Assembly: GCF_023347235.1 (NCBI RefSeq)
Contig: NZ_CP094467.1
Location: 1,612,001-1,676,000 of the forward strand
Length of the DNA: 64,000 nucleotides
Reading direction: 5' to 3'
Source: Faecalibacterium sp. I4-1-79
Lineage (GTDB): Bacteria; Bacillota; Clostridia; Oscillospirales; Ruminococcaceae
Under the pieces are notes generated by a model, which did not search any database, was not told the DNA's origin, and was given only the letters and a program-made list of their open reading frames with translations. Of this stretch, positions 23,429 to 31,408 are shown piece after piece. Numbering within the stretch: the stretch's first letter is position 1; the number at the start of each line of letters is the position of its first letter. Made by a program: the position numbers and the translations under genes.

Positions 23429-23673
23429 CCGCATTAGAGATTTTCAAAACTATTTTGAAGTGGCTTCAGATTATGGCAGTGAGCTATGCAACTGGGGTGC
23501 TCATTGCGTCTGAAATTCCTAAAAGAAAAGCACCACTATGTGACAAGTGTGCCCATCTGCGCTTTAAAAGGGCAAAAAACGATGTGTGCTGCAGATATGT
23601 CTGCAATTTTTGGGATCTGCCACCCTTTGACGATCCCCCAGAGTTTTGCAATAGATTTGAGGAGAAAAAATGA
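23425..23673 (+). CDS. small protein with hydrophobic N-terminus and cysteine cluster
   Basis: An 82-aa protein with GTG start after AAGGAAAAG. Residues 4-30 are hydrophobic (FKTILKWLQIMAVSYATGVL); the rest holds CDKCAHLRF, CCRYVCNFWD and PPEFCNRFEEK, a likely zinc site. Unknown function. Confidence 0.55.
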   Translation: MTALEIFKTILKWLQIMAVSYATGVLIASEIPKRKAPLCDKCAHLRFKRAKNDVCCRYVCNFWDLPPFDDPPEFCNRFEEKK

Positions 23674-23876
23674 AAGCATACGTTGAACCTAGAAGCCGGG
23701 AATGCCCGTTCTGTGGTGCACCGACCTATGAAGTCGTGAGCGTCACGGGCATGAAATGCGTTCGGTGCACCAATAAGAAAAACTGCGGTGCAATCGTCAG
23801 TTTCAACAACAAGGACTGTGATGAACGCGGTGTTTCGCCGGCGGTGTACTTCAATCGGCGGGCAGGAAAGGAGTGA
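23670..23876 (+). CDS. Lar-like zinc-finger protein
   Basis: A 68-aa protein: CPFCGAPTYEVVSVTGMKCV, RCTNKKNCGAIV and a final YFNRRAG arrangement match the small Lar/restriction-alleviation-like zinc proteins common in phages. In some phages these blunt type I restriction, but similarity here is limited to the zinc knuckles and tail. Confidence 0.65.
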   Translation: MKAYVEPRSRECPFCGAPTYEVVSVTGMKCVRCTNKKNCGAIVSFNNKDCDERGVSPAVYFNRRAGKE

Positions 23877-23882
23877 ATAAGG

Positions 23883-24287
23883 GTGCCGTGCTATGAGGTC
23901 GCAATCGAAGCAAGAAAAAATGATACGGCAGAAAAATGTATGTTTTCTGCATGGATTCGTGGAGAAAACACTCCGAAAGCCGTAGAAGAAGCCTTGCAGA
24001 AAGTAGCTTATGAACACCCCAATTTTGGAATGCTGCGCCCAGTATGCGTAGAAGAGCAAAAACCGGTAGCAGCGTGTTGGCGGGAAACATCGGCACCTCG
24101 CCGGCAGTGGAAAATAGTTCATAAATACAAAGTGGAATATAGATTCCCAGTGAGTAATAGGGAACTGCTCAAAAAATCTTATGTGTGGGCAGTATCCGCA
24201 GAAGAAGCTGTGGGCTATGCAAAAGAGAACGTTGGAATTTCGGGACTTATAGTGAATGCGGAGGAATCTAATGAATCTGATTCGTGA
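23883..24287 (+). CDS. unknown protein, 134 aa
   Basis: GTG start after AAAGGAGTG. Two similar halves seem present: an N-terminal CMFSAWIRGENTPKAVEEAL and a C-terminal LLKKSYVWAVSAEEAVGYAK, each a strand plus alanine-rich helix, suggesting a duplicated small domain. Base composition is lower in GC than neighbours. Function unknown. Confidence 0.55.
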   Translation: MPCYEVAIEARKNDTAEKCMFSAWIRGENTPKAVEEALQKVAYEHPNFGMLRPVCVEEQKPVAACWRETSAPRRQWKIVHKYKVEYRFPVSNRELLKKSYVWAVSAEEAVGYAKENVGISGLIVNAEESNESDS

Positions 24288-24423
24288 AATTTTCTTTAGT
24301 CCGATGGTCGTGGATGCGGCCGGAATTATCCTGATCGTGGCCGCATTGCCCATGGCGGGCTGGTCCTGGGCTGTGAATCACATGGCGGGCCCGAAGGCAA
24401 AAAATGCAAAGGAGGGCACATGA
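24271..24423 (+). CDS. small membrane protein, 50 aa
   Basis: GGAGG precedes the ATG. Starts MNLIREIFFSPMVVDAAGII and continues LIVAALPMAGWSWAVNH: one transmembrane helix. ATGA overlap with the next gene. Unknown. Confidence 0.5.
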   Translation: MNLIREIFFSPMVVDAAGIILIVAALPMAGWSWAVNHMAGPKAKNAKEGT

Positions 24424-24551
24424 AAGCACATCTGGCGTTCCTGTGCAATGGCCGGTGTCAGTGGTGCAAAAGCCGTTGGGACTGCGGCAAAGCGAGAAGA
24501 TTCCTAGCAAAAATTTTCGGGTGCAAAGATTGGAGATGGCAAAACAGATGA
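24420..24551 (+). CDS. small cysteine-rich protein, 43 aa
   Basis: Starts MKAHLAFLCNGRCQWCKSRW, then DCGKARRFLAKIFGCKDWRW. AAGGAGGG lies just before the ATG. Five cysteines in two clusters plus basic/aromatic residues suggest a zinc-binding nucleic acid binder; not recognised. Confidence 0.5.
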   Translation: MKAHLAFLCNGRCQWCKSRWDCGKARRFLAKIFGCKDWRWQNR

Positions 24552-25240
24552 AGAACATTCGCCAGCAGCGGGCTGATGAACGGGATAAAGCGGCGCAGAT
24601 CTTCACTTGGTGTATGGTGGTGGCTATGCACCAGGAAGAGGGCATTGGAGCCACACGCTTGGAGCGGGCCTGTAATGAGATGCACGAGTTTCAGCAGCGG
24701 TATAGGACAAAAATCCTGACCGAGAACCGCAAGAGTGCAACGGATGCCATGCGGGAGGACTTGAAAGGCATCTGTGATTTTGAGGTCCGGCTTCCGCAGA
24801 CCAAGGCTCCGCGCAACCGCAGGGAAGAGCAGCTCCGCATGGCCCAGAACGAGGGCGCAGAGATCGCCTGGCTGGTTATGGCGGCAACAACGCACCTGAC
24901 CTTCGGCTTCGGCAAGGAACGGCTTGCCCGCTTGAAGCAGGAAACGCTGGATAACTACCGGCAGTACATCGGATGGGTAGAGCAGGACGGTGAAGCCTAT
25001 GCAATGGAACTGCTTCGCCGCTGTTCGGAACAGGCTTTGCAGGAAGAACTCAAAATCAACGATATGCGGGAAAGCAAAGGTTATATCCTGCCCGGCGGCT
25101 CCGCAGAAGCCCAGAGGGCAGATATGCTGCGGGCAATGGAGGCCGTATCGGCTAAGATGGCAGCAGAGCGCGGCATTACCCGCCAGCCGCTGGCCGTTTT
25201 GAGCCAGAGTGAAATTTCCCGCCGCATGAGCGCAATTTGA
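24536..25240 (+). CDS. unknown helical protein, 234 aa
   Basis: Starts MAKQMKNIRQQRADERDKAA (ATG at 24548 is an alternative with better spacing to GGAG). Almost entirely helical; the core EGAEIAWLVMAATTHLTFGF and later SEQALQEELKINDMRESKGY are not recognised. Last gene of the early region before the late-regulator-like gene. Confidence 0.6.
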   Translation: MAKQMKNIRQQRADERDKAAQIFTWCMVVAMHQEEGIGATRLERACNEMHEFQQRYRTKILTENRKSATDAMREDLKGICDFEVRLPQTKAPRNRREEQLRMAQNEGAEIAWLVMAATTHLTFGFGKERLARLKQETLDNYRQYIGWVEQDGEAYAMELLRRCSEQALQEELKINDMRESKGYILPGGSAEAQRADMLRAMEAVSAKMAAERGITRQPLAVLSQSEISRRMSAI

Positions 25241-25341
25241 GCAAACAAAAAGAGGACTGCTTGCGCAATCCCCCGAGAAAAGCAATTCTATTATACCTAA
25301 ATTGATGGATTTTGGCAACGTAGAACAGGAGGATGCGCAAA

Positions 25342-25908
25342 ATGACTATCCCGGAAGATATGATGGCGTTCATCGAAGAAACTGCCCGCAAAGCTGCCCG
25401 CGAGGGTGCAAAGGAAGTTGTGGCCGAGCAGGCCCGTAAAGCCGCAGGCCGGTGTGACCGCCGGTTGCGGAACACGAAGTTGCTCCTGAAGAACTACCGG
25501 ATGTTCAAAAAACATTGCACGGGTGCGGTCTATACGGACGAGGTTGGCGAACATGATGGTCAGGAGGAAGAAACCGCACTGGAACTGCTGGACATGATGC
25601 TCCAGCGGAACAATGCCATTACGGTTGAATCCATCCGCAACAGCTGCCGGCGCACTAAAATCATGATTCGCCATATCGATGCAATGCTTGGCCTGTACGA
25701 AACCTACTGCGCCCAGAGCGACAATGAAGCTCTGAAGCGGGGCCTGCGCATCATCAAGGCCATGTACATTGACGAGACCGCCAAGCCTGTGGAGCAGATT
25801 GCGATGCAGGAAAACGTGAGCGCCCGGCAGGTTTACCGTGACCATGATGCAGCAGTGGATAAAATCTCGATGCTGATGTTTGGTATCGACGCATTGGAAA
25901 TGTCTTAG
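25342..25908 (+). CDS. ArpU/sigma-like late transcription regulator
   Basis: A 188-aa helical protein (ATG at 25342, nine nt after AGGAGG). Near the end, KPVEQIAMQENVSARQVYRD followed by HDAAVDKISMLMFG reads as an HTH of the sigma-70 region 4 / ArpU type. Its position between early and packaging genes is that of late-gene regulators in Firmicutes phages. Tandem repeats abutting a promoter start 4 nt after its stop. Confidence 0.65.
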   Translation: MTIPEDMMAFIEETARKAAREGAKEVVAEQARKAAGRCDRRLRNTKLLLKNYRMFKKHCTGAVYTDEVGEHDGQEEETALELLDMMLQRNNAITVESIRNSCRRTKIMIRHIDAMLGLYETYCAQSDNEALKRGLRIIKAMYIDETAKPVEQIAMQENVSARQVYRDHDAAVDKISMLMFGIDALEMS

Positions 25909-25911
25909 TCC

Positions 25912-26021
25912 GATGTCAAAAAGATGTCATGGACGCGTCACGGCAAAAGTGGTACAATAATACCGTAAAATTCTAATCATAGCGCATTGCCCGCCCGGTT
26001 TCGCCACCGGACGGGTATTTT
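25912..26021 (+). promoter_or_regulatory. candidate late promoter with tandem repeats and leader terminator
   Basis: GATGTCA occurs twice, at 25912-25918 and 25923-25929, 11 bp apart and abutting a -35-like TGGACG (25930-25935); TACAAT follows at 25953-25958 after 17 nt. A hairpin CCCG-c-CCGG/CCGG-a-CGGG (25990-26015) with TATTTTTA follows about 30 nt after the expected start site. This looks like activator-dependent transcription with a possible attenuator. Confidence 0.5.
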
Positions 26022-26102
26022 TATGCCCAGAAAGGAGGAAAGATACCGCCGCTCCCTAATTTGTTCCGCAACGCCAGCGGAAAAGCAAAGAAGGGAGAAA
26101 AA

Positions 26103-26690
26103 ATGAATCAGCAAGTAGTGTATCAGGATATTTCGCAGATCCATCCCTATGAGAACAACCCCAGAAACAACGAAGCAGCCGTTGGTCCGGTAGCCCAAAG
26201 CATCAAGGAATTTGGATTCCGGGTGCCCATCTTGATTGATGGAAAAGGCACGATCATTGCCGGACACACCCGCTATGAGGCCGCAAAACGGCTGGGCATG
26301 GACAAAGTGCCCTGCATCCGGGTCGATGACCTGACGGACGCGCAGGTCAAGGCGTACCGTATTGCAGACAACAAGGTAGCAGAGGCATCTTCTTGGAATG
26401 ACGATATCCTCCGCGCCGAAATGGATGCACTGCAGGCGCTGGATGTGGATCTGAGCAGCACCGGCTTCAGTGAAGTGGAACTTGATGGCCTGCTTCGGGA
26501 TGTGGATGATTCCGATTTTGAGGAATTCTTCACAGAGCCTGCCCAGCAGCCGCCCAAAGTGGCCGATACAGGTTCGGACCCTGAAAGCCAGCAATCTGGA
26601 CAGCCTGCACCTTTTCAGCCCGCTACGGCGCAACAGAACGGCTCTAAGCTTATCCAATGCCCACACTGCGGAGAATGGTTTGAAACATGA
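26103..26690 (+). CDS. ParB-like nuclease/partition-domain protein
   Basis: A 195-aa protein. ParB N-terminal domain: DISQIHPYENNPRNNEAAVG, AQSIKEFGFRVPILID, IIAGHTRYEAAKRLGMDKVP, AYRIADNKVAEASSW. A proline/glutamine-rich linker leads to a C-terminal zinc knuckle (CPHCGEWFET). Overlaps the DpdA-like gene by 4 nt, so it may be the partner of that enzyme rather than a partition protein; ParB-type phage proteins also occur near terminases. Confidence 0.85.
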   Translation: MNQQVVYQDISQIHPYENNPRNNEAAVGPVAQSIKEFGFRVPILIDGKGTIIAGHTRYEAAKRLGMDKVPCIRVDDLTDAQVKAYRIADNKVAEASSWNDDILRAEMDALQALDVDLSSTGFSEVELDGLLRDVDDSDFEEFFTEPAQQPPKVADTGSDPESQQSGQPAPFQPATAQQNGSKLIQCPHCGEWFET

Positions 26691-27436
26691 GGCTGTGTTT
26701 GGCGGGAACCTTCCCGTCGGAGAAAATTGTGCGGGAAAACAGGCCGGAGTACGTTCTGGAGAGCTTTTTCTATATCAAGCCGTGGCAGGTCGAGGAAATG
26801 CCAAAATGGAAGATGTTTCTGCTCGACAGCGGGGCATTCACGTTTATGCACGGGGTAGAGGCTTCATCAAAGCCGGTGGATTGGGACGGGTACCTAAGCA
26901 GGTATATCGAATTCATCAACCGCCACGATGTGCAGCACTTCTTCGAGTTGGACGTAGATATCATCGTAGGCTATGATGCCGTAAAGCGCATGAGAGCCCG
27001 CCTTGAAGCTGAGACGGGCAAGCAGAGCATTCCAGTCTGGCATCGCTCCCGCGGCCTTGACGAATTTAAAAGCCTGTGCAGGGACTATCCCTATATCGGC
27101 ATCGGTGGCTTCGCAATCAAGCACATTCAGCCCAGCGAGTACGGCTACATCAAACGGCTGGTGCAGTATGCGAACGCCTGCGGGGTGCGGGTGCACGGTC
27201 TGGGCTACACCAAAAAGGACGCGGTTGACTTTGGCTTTTATAGCGTGGACAGCACCACATGGACTACACAGGTCAATTTTGGCGGCTTGTCCTACTTCAA
27301 CGGCTCAGAAATGGTTGTGGTCAGACCCCCGAAGGGCATGATAGGCGCAGACTACCGGATTCGCCGAGAGTATGCGCTGAAAGAGTGGATCAAATACCAG
27401 AAGTACCTTGATACGAAAGGAAAATGGCGTGGATAA
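26687..27436 (+). CDS. DpdA-like DNA 7-deazaguanine transglycosylase (TGT family)
   Basis: A 249-aa protein. TGT-type features in order: LLDSGAF (residues 45-51, general acid/base Asp47), ELDVD (87-91), SIPVWH (114-119), YIGIGG (136-141), VHGLG (169-173) and SVDSTTW (186-192), where Asp188 is the expected nucleophile. No zinc site of tRNA-type TGT is visible. This pattern is that of DpdA enzymes, which swap guanine in DNA for a 7-deazaguanine. Flanked by ParB-like, methyltransferase, QueF-like and QueT-like genes. Confidence 0.75.
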   Translation: MRLCLAGTFPSEKIVRENRPEYVLESFFYIKPWQVEEMPKWKMFLLDSGAFTFMHGVEASSKPVDWDGYLSRYIEFINRHDVQHFFELDVDIIVGYDAVKRMRARLEAETGKQSIPVWHRSRGLDEFKSLCRDYPYIGIGGFAIKHIQPSEYGYIKRLVQYANACGVRVHGLGYTKKDAVDFGFYSVDSTTWTTQVNFGGLSYFNGSEMVVVRPPKGMIGADYRIRREYALKEWIKYQKYLDTKGKWRG

Positions 27437-28274
27437 AGATATCGTATACCGCGTTGAGGATGGCATGGACAGAGAAAAAATTCTCTGCACCACCTACCAG
27501 ATGCGGAATTTTTATATGCAGTTCAGAGACGGTTTCTTCACCAATCTGGACGTAATGAACTATATCCAGCACCTTGCCGCCGCCCACATGGCGAAAAAGG
27601 GCATGAACGTGCTGGATGTGTGCTGCGGCCGCTCTCTGATGCTCCCACTGCTGCGCTACTACGCAAAGGATATTGCATCCTATACCGGCGTAGACATCAG
27701 CAAAGCGAACATCAAAGAGGCTATGCGCGGCGCAACCGCAAAGAACCTTGAACCTAAAGATCTGACTTCCTACTACCCGTTCCGGGTGGGTTGGAAGCTG
27801 GGCAACGTTGCTGAGATGTCGAAAGTCATCCCGGCGGGGTTTGCCGATTTTGTGATTTACACCTCTGCCATTGAGCATATGCACCCTACGGACGGCGCAA
27901 AAAGCCTTGCAGAATGCTACAAGGTGATGAAGCCGGGTGCAAAGATGTTTCTCTCCTGTCCGAACACCCCGGGCAATGGGTATCAGACCCAGTACCGCGC
28001 TCATGTCTATGAGTGGGGCTACGATGAACTGAAAGCCAAGCTGGCCGAAATCGGATTCAGCATTGTGCAGGAGGTTGGTCTGGTCACCAGCGTCCGGGAG
28101 ATGGACGAGTTCTATTCCAAGCAGGAACCGGCGCTGCGGGACTTCTACACCCGTATGAAAGCCTATGTCCCATCTGCGTTCCTCACAGCCTTTATGGCAA
28201 TTCCGTTCCCGCGTGAGGCAAAAGAGCTGCTGTTCATCGTTCAGAAGCCGAAAGGAGAAGAAAACAATGGCTAA
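27429..28274 (+). CDS. class I SAM-dependent methyltransferase
   Basis: A 281-aa protein with GTG start after AAAGGA, overlapping the DpdA-like gene by 8 nt. Motif I VLDVCCGRSLMLPLLRYYAK, acidic loop GVDIS, and the later FVIYTSAIEHM and KPGAKMFLSCPNTP are standard Rossmann methyltransferase motifs. Small-molecule or base methylation cannot be told apart from sequence; context suggests action on the deazaguanine or its DNA form. Confidence 0.8.
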   Translation: MDKDIVYRVEDGMDREKILCTTYQMRNFYMQFRDGFFTNLDVMNYIQHLAAAHMAKKGMNVLDVCCGRSLMLPLLRYYAKDIASYTGVDISKANIKEAMRGATAKNLEPKDLTSYYPFRVGWKLGNVAEMSKVIPAGFADFVIYTSAIEHMHPTDGAKSLAECYKVMKPGAKMFLSCPNTPGNGYQTQYRAHVYEWGYDELKAKLAEIGFSIVQEVGLVTSVREMDEFYSKQEPALRDFYTRMKAYVPSAFLTAFMAIPFPREAKELLFIVQKPKGEENNG

Positions 28275-28578
28275 GTTTGAAAATCGCTACGGCGTGCGTA
28301 AAATCGTCTATAAGCAGAAATGCCGGTGCTTCTGCCCCATCGGAAAGACAGACTACACCAATGAATTTACTGTGACCATGGAGCCGGCAGAGATTATTCC
28401 GGACTACTGCGAAATCGACAAGTTCATCCGTGAATGTCTGGAAGGTGAAAATCTCGTCATCGAGGAAGCAGCCAGCAAGCTGAAGAAGAAGCTTGTTGAG
28501 GATGTGCACCCCAGCTGGATCGTGGTCGAATCTGCGGTGAACGACGCATCCCACGGCAATGTGGTCGTTATGGTATGA
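28267..28578 (+). CDS. QueF/QueD-like T-fold protein
   Basis: A 103-aa protein. CFCPIGKTDYTNEF (residues 21-34) resembles the CPxTGQPDF motif of preQ0 reductase QueF, with Cys23 and Asp29 as candidate catalytic residues, though one residue closer together than in QueF. The later LVIEEAASKLKKKLVEDVHP and WIVVES fit a tunnelling-fold helix and strand. It might convert preQ0 to preQ1 or act as a divergent T-fold enzyme. Confidence 0.5.
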   Translation: MAKFENRYGVRKIVYKQKCRCFCPIGKTDYTNEFTVTMEPAEIIPDYCEIDKFIRECLEGENLVIEEAASKLKKKLVEDVHPSWIVVESAVNDASHGNVVVMV

Positions 28579-28592
28579 GGGGGGCAGGGGAT

Positions 28593-29054
28593 ATGAGAAA
28601 CACCAAAGCCCTATGCCAGACCGCAGTTGTCGCGGCTCTATATGTCGCATTAACCACCCTGAACCCGCTGTCATGGGGAGTTATCCAGTTCCGGGTGGCT
28701 AATATGCTGTGCGCCCTCCCGTTCAAGGATAAGCGGTACGCCCCGGCGGTTCTGCTGGGGATTGCAATCGCAAATGCAACGAGCCCTTTCGGCCCGGTCG
28801 ATGTGCTCTTTGGCCTGCTGGCTGAGGGGACTGCATACGCACTGGTGGTCTGGGGGCCGTGGAAAAGGCTGGGGATTCTGTGGAAAGCAGTCATCCTATC
28901 CCTGTCCGTGGCTCTGTTCATCGGCGTGGAACTGTCTATGATGGTCGGTGCACCGTTCTGGTTGACAAGTGCTGGCCTGTTCGTGGGCACATTCCTGGCC
29001 GTGGAACTGGGAAACTTGATGATCTCCAAAACCGCTCTCGCAAAGGTCGTGTGA
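28593..29054 (+). CDS. QueT-type queuosine precursor transporter
   Basis: A 153-aa membrane protein with about five hydrophobic segments. AALYVALTTLNPLSWGVIQF, RVANMLCALPF and GIAIANATSPFGPVDVLFGL match QueT-family proteins, the substrate-binding component of ECF-type uptake of queuosine precursors. The ribosome site AGGGGGGCAGGGG precedes the ATG. Presence in a phage suggests it imports preQ0/preQ1 for DNA modification. Confidence 0.8.
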   Translation: MRNTKALCQTAVVAALYVALTTLNPLSWGVIQFRVANMLCALPFKDKRYAPAVLLGIAIANATSPFGPVDVLFGLLAEGTAYALVVWGPWKRLGILWKAVILSLSVALFIGVELSMMVGAPFWLTSAGLFVGTFLAVELGNLMISKTALAKVV

Positions 29055-29167
29055 GAGGGACCGCGGCGCTGGCTCTGAAAAGGGTCGGCGCTTTTTCTTC
29101 GAAACAACACAACAGCCCGGGTAGATACCGGGACAGAAAATGAAGAAGGATAGTGGTGGCGATGTAG

Positions 29168-30010
29168 ATGGAAACGCGAGATAATGCGTTCACCCTTTAT
29201 AAGAAGGGGATGGGATGCACCGAAATCGCAAAGAAGCTGGGCGTATCGCTGAACACTGTGAAATCGTGGAAGAGGCGCTATTGGGATGCACAAAAGGGTG
29301 CACCCAAGAAATGCACCCCGCCGCACCCCAAGGGTGCATCTTCCAAGTGCGCCCAGAAAGCCCCGCAGGATGACAAGCCAAAGCCGGGCGCACCGCTGGG
29401 TAATGTCAATGCAGTTGGCAACCATGGAGGCGCGCCGCCGGGTAACCAGAATGCCTTGAAACACGGTGGCTGGTCTGCGGTGATGTTTGGTTCTTTTTCA
29501 GAGGAAAACCAAAAAGCCATTCAGGACTGCACGAAGGACGTTGATGCAGAAGACCTGTTGATACAGGAACTCCAACTGCTGACCGCCCGGGAAGCTTTTC
29601 TGCTTCAACGCATTTCCGCTGTTCAAGAGAAGAAACAGCACATTCAATCGGTGCATACCTCTAAGTCTGGCAGATCGTTTACTCGCTTGGACGAGGACAA
29701 GGAAAAAGAAGCCCACGATAAGGAGGTTTACATTGAGCGGATAGATGCCAAAGTCGATCGGGAAGAAAGGCTCCCCGGCACCACCGTGGAGACATCAACC
29801 ACCGTCGAATCAAGCTACCTTATCGTGGAACGCTTAGAGCGGCTATTGACCGATGTACAGCGCCAGAAGTCCAAGGTGATACAACAGCTTGCTGACCTGC
29901 GCAGAATGAGCAACAGCGGCAAGAATGAGTTGGTAGACGATTGGGTTGCGGCAGTCGAGGCGGCAGACACGGAAGCGGAGGATGTGGACGATGGCACTGA
30001 GACAACGTGA
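29168..30010 (+). CDS. terS: terminase small subunit
   Basis: A 280-aa protein. N-terminal HTH (NAFTLYKKGMGCTEIAKKLG, VSLNTVKSWKRRYWDAQKG), then the linker GAPLGNVNAVGNHGGAPPGN with QNALKHGGWS typical of PBSX-like small terminases, and a long coiled coil. It recognises packaging sites on phage DNA. Overlaps the large subunit gene by 20 nt. Confidence 0.88.
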   Translation: METRDNAFTLYKKGMGCTEIAKKLGVSLNTVKSWKRRYWDAQKGAPKKCTPPHPKGASSKCAQKAPQDDKPKPGAPLGNVNAVGNHGGAPPGNQNALKHGGWSAVMFGSFSEENQKAIQDCTKDVDAEDLLIQELQLLTAREAFLLQRISAVQEKKQHIQSVHTSKSGRSFTRLDEDKEKEAHDKEVYIERIDAKVDREERLPGTTVETSTTVESSYLIVERLERLLTDVQRQKSKVIQQLADLRRMSNSGKNELVDDWVAAVEAADTEAEDVDDGTETT

Positions 30011-31388
30011 AGTCTTTGCCAAGCGGATCCCGCTGTACCGTAAAGACCCTTGCTTGTTCTTCAAAGAGGTCACTGGCTTCAAGCCTGATCCGTGGCAAAA
30101 AGAAGCCGCCACAGCTATTGCACAACACCGCAAGGTTTCGATTCGCTCAGGACAGGGCGTTGGAAAGACTGCTTTTGAAGCGAACCTAGTCCTTTGGTTT
30201 CTTTCCTGTTTCCCGTATCCCCGCGTCGTGTGCACGGCACCGACCCGCCAGCAGTTGAACGATGTGCTCTGGGCTGAGATTGCCAAGTGGCAGGAACGCA
30301 GCCCTGTCTTGCAGGCTATGCTTGTGTGGACAAAGACTCGTGTTTACATGAGAGGACATGAGAAACGCTGGTTCGCCGTGGCTCGCACAGCCACCAAGCC
30401 GGAGAATATGCAGGGCTTCCACGAAGATAATATGCTTTTCGTGGTGGACGAGGCATCTGGCGTTGCTGACCCCATCATGGAGGCTATACAGGGTACGCTT
30501 TCCGGCGATAACAACCGCTTACTGATGTGCGGAAACCCAACGCAGAACACGGGCACATTCCACGATTCGCACACCGTGGACGCCCAGTCCTACTACTGCA
30601 TGAAGGTGTCCAGTAGGGACAGCCCCCGCACGAATAAGCAGAATATCGCTGACTTGGAGCGGAAGTTCGGCAAGAACAGCAATGTAGTCCGTGTCCGTGT
30701 TGACGGAGAGTTCCCGGAGAATGAGGACGATGTCTTTATTCCGATGGCACTCGCAACAAAGGCCGTCAATACTGAACCTCTGGAGCATTGTGCTCCAGCC
30801 CGGATCTCCATCGGGTGTGACGTAGCCCGCTTTGGCAACGATGATACGGCCATTGCACAGAACATTGATGGAGATATCCAAAAGCTGGTCACGCGCCATG
30901 GTCAAGACCTATACGCTACGGCAGACGATATCATTGCGATATATAAAACCATGCGTGCAGCGTATCCGCAGTACCGCGGTCTGATTTACGCGGTCATTGA
31001 TGACACCGGCGTTGGCGGAGGCGTGACCGACATACTCAACCGAGAAAAGATTCGGCAGAAGCTAACCAAGCTGATGGTCGTGCCGGTAAACTTCTCCAGC
31101 GCTGTGCCGGACAAGGAAGCCGCCGGGCGCTATGCAGATATCGCAACGTGGATGTGGGCGGTCCTACGGGATATGGCCACGGCGGGCACCCTGCACATCC
31201 CGAACGATTCAACCCTGATAGGGCAGCTTACCACCCGCAAATATATCTTTAGCGGTGCTCCTGCAAAGTTGAAGCTTGAAAGCAAGGATGCCTTGAAGAA
31301 GCGTGGCCTGACCAGCCCTGACCGCGCTGATGCGGTAGCCCTTGCGCTGTATGAGGGCGGCATCTTTGATGTACGCAGTCTGATATGA
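29991..31388 (+). CDS. terL: terminase large subunit
   Basis: A 465-aa protein starting MALRQREVFAKRIPLYRKDP. ATPase: Walker A RSGQGVGKTA near residue 60, Walker B NMLFVVDEASG near 150. Nuclease: SIGCDVARFGNDDTAIAQ near 270 and VIDDTGVGGGVTDIL near 340, ending SPDRADAVALALY. Powers headful or site-specific DNA packaging. GGAGG precedes the ATG. Confidence 0.93.
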   Translation: MALRQREVFAKRIPLYRKDPCLFFKEVTGFKPDPWQKEAATAIAQHRKVSIRSGQGVGKTAFEANLVLWFLSCFPYPRVVCTAPTRQQLNDVLWAEIAKWQERSPVLQAMLVWTKTRVYMRGHEKRWFAVARTATKPENMQGFHEDNMLFVVDEASGVADPIMEAIQGTLSGDNNRLLMCGNPTQNTGTFHDSHTVDAQSYYCMKVSSRDSPRTNKQNIADLERKFGKNSNVVRVRVDGEFPENEDDVFIPMALATKAVNTEPLEHCAPARISIGCDVARFGNDDTAIAQNIDGDIQKLVTRHGQDLYATADDIIAIYKTMRAAYPQYRGLIYAVIDDTGVGGGVTDILNREKIRQKLTKLMVVPVNFSSAVPDKEAAGRYADIATWMWAVLRDMATAGTLHIPNDSTLIGQLTTRKYIFSGAPAKLKLESKDALKKRGLTSPDRADAVALALYEGGIFDVRSLI

Positions 31389-31408
31389 TAGCCGGAAAGG
31401 AGAAAAAG

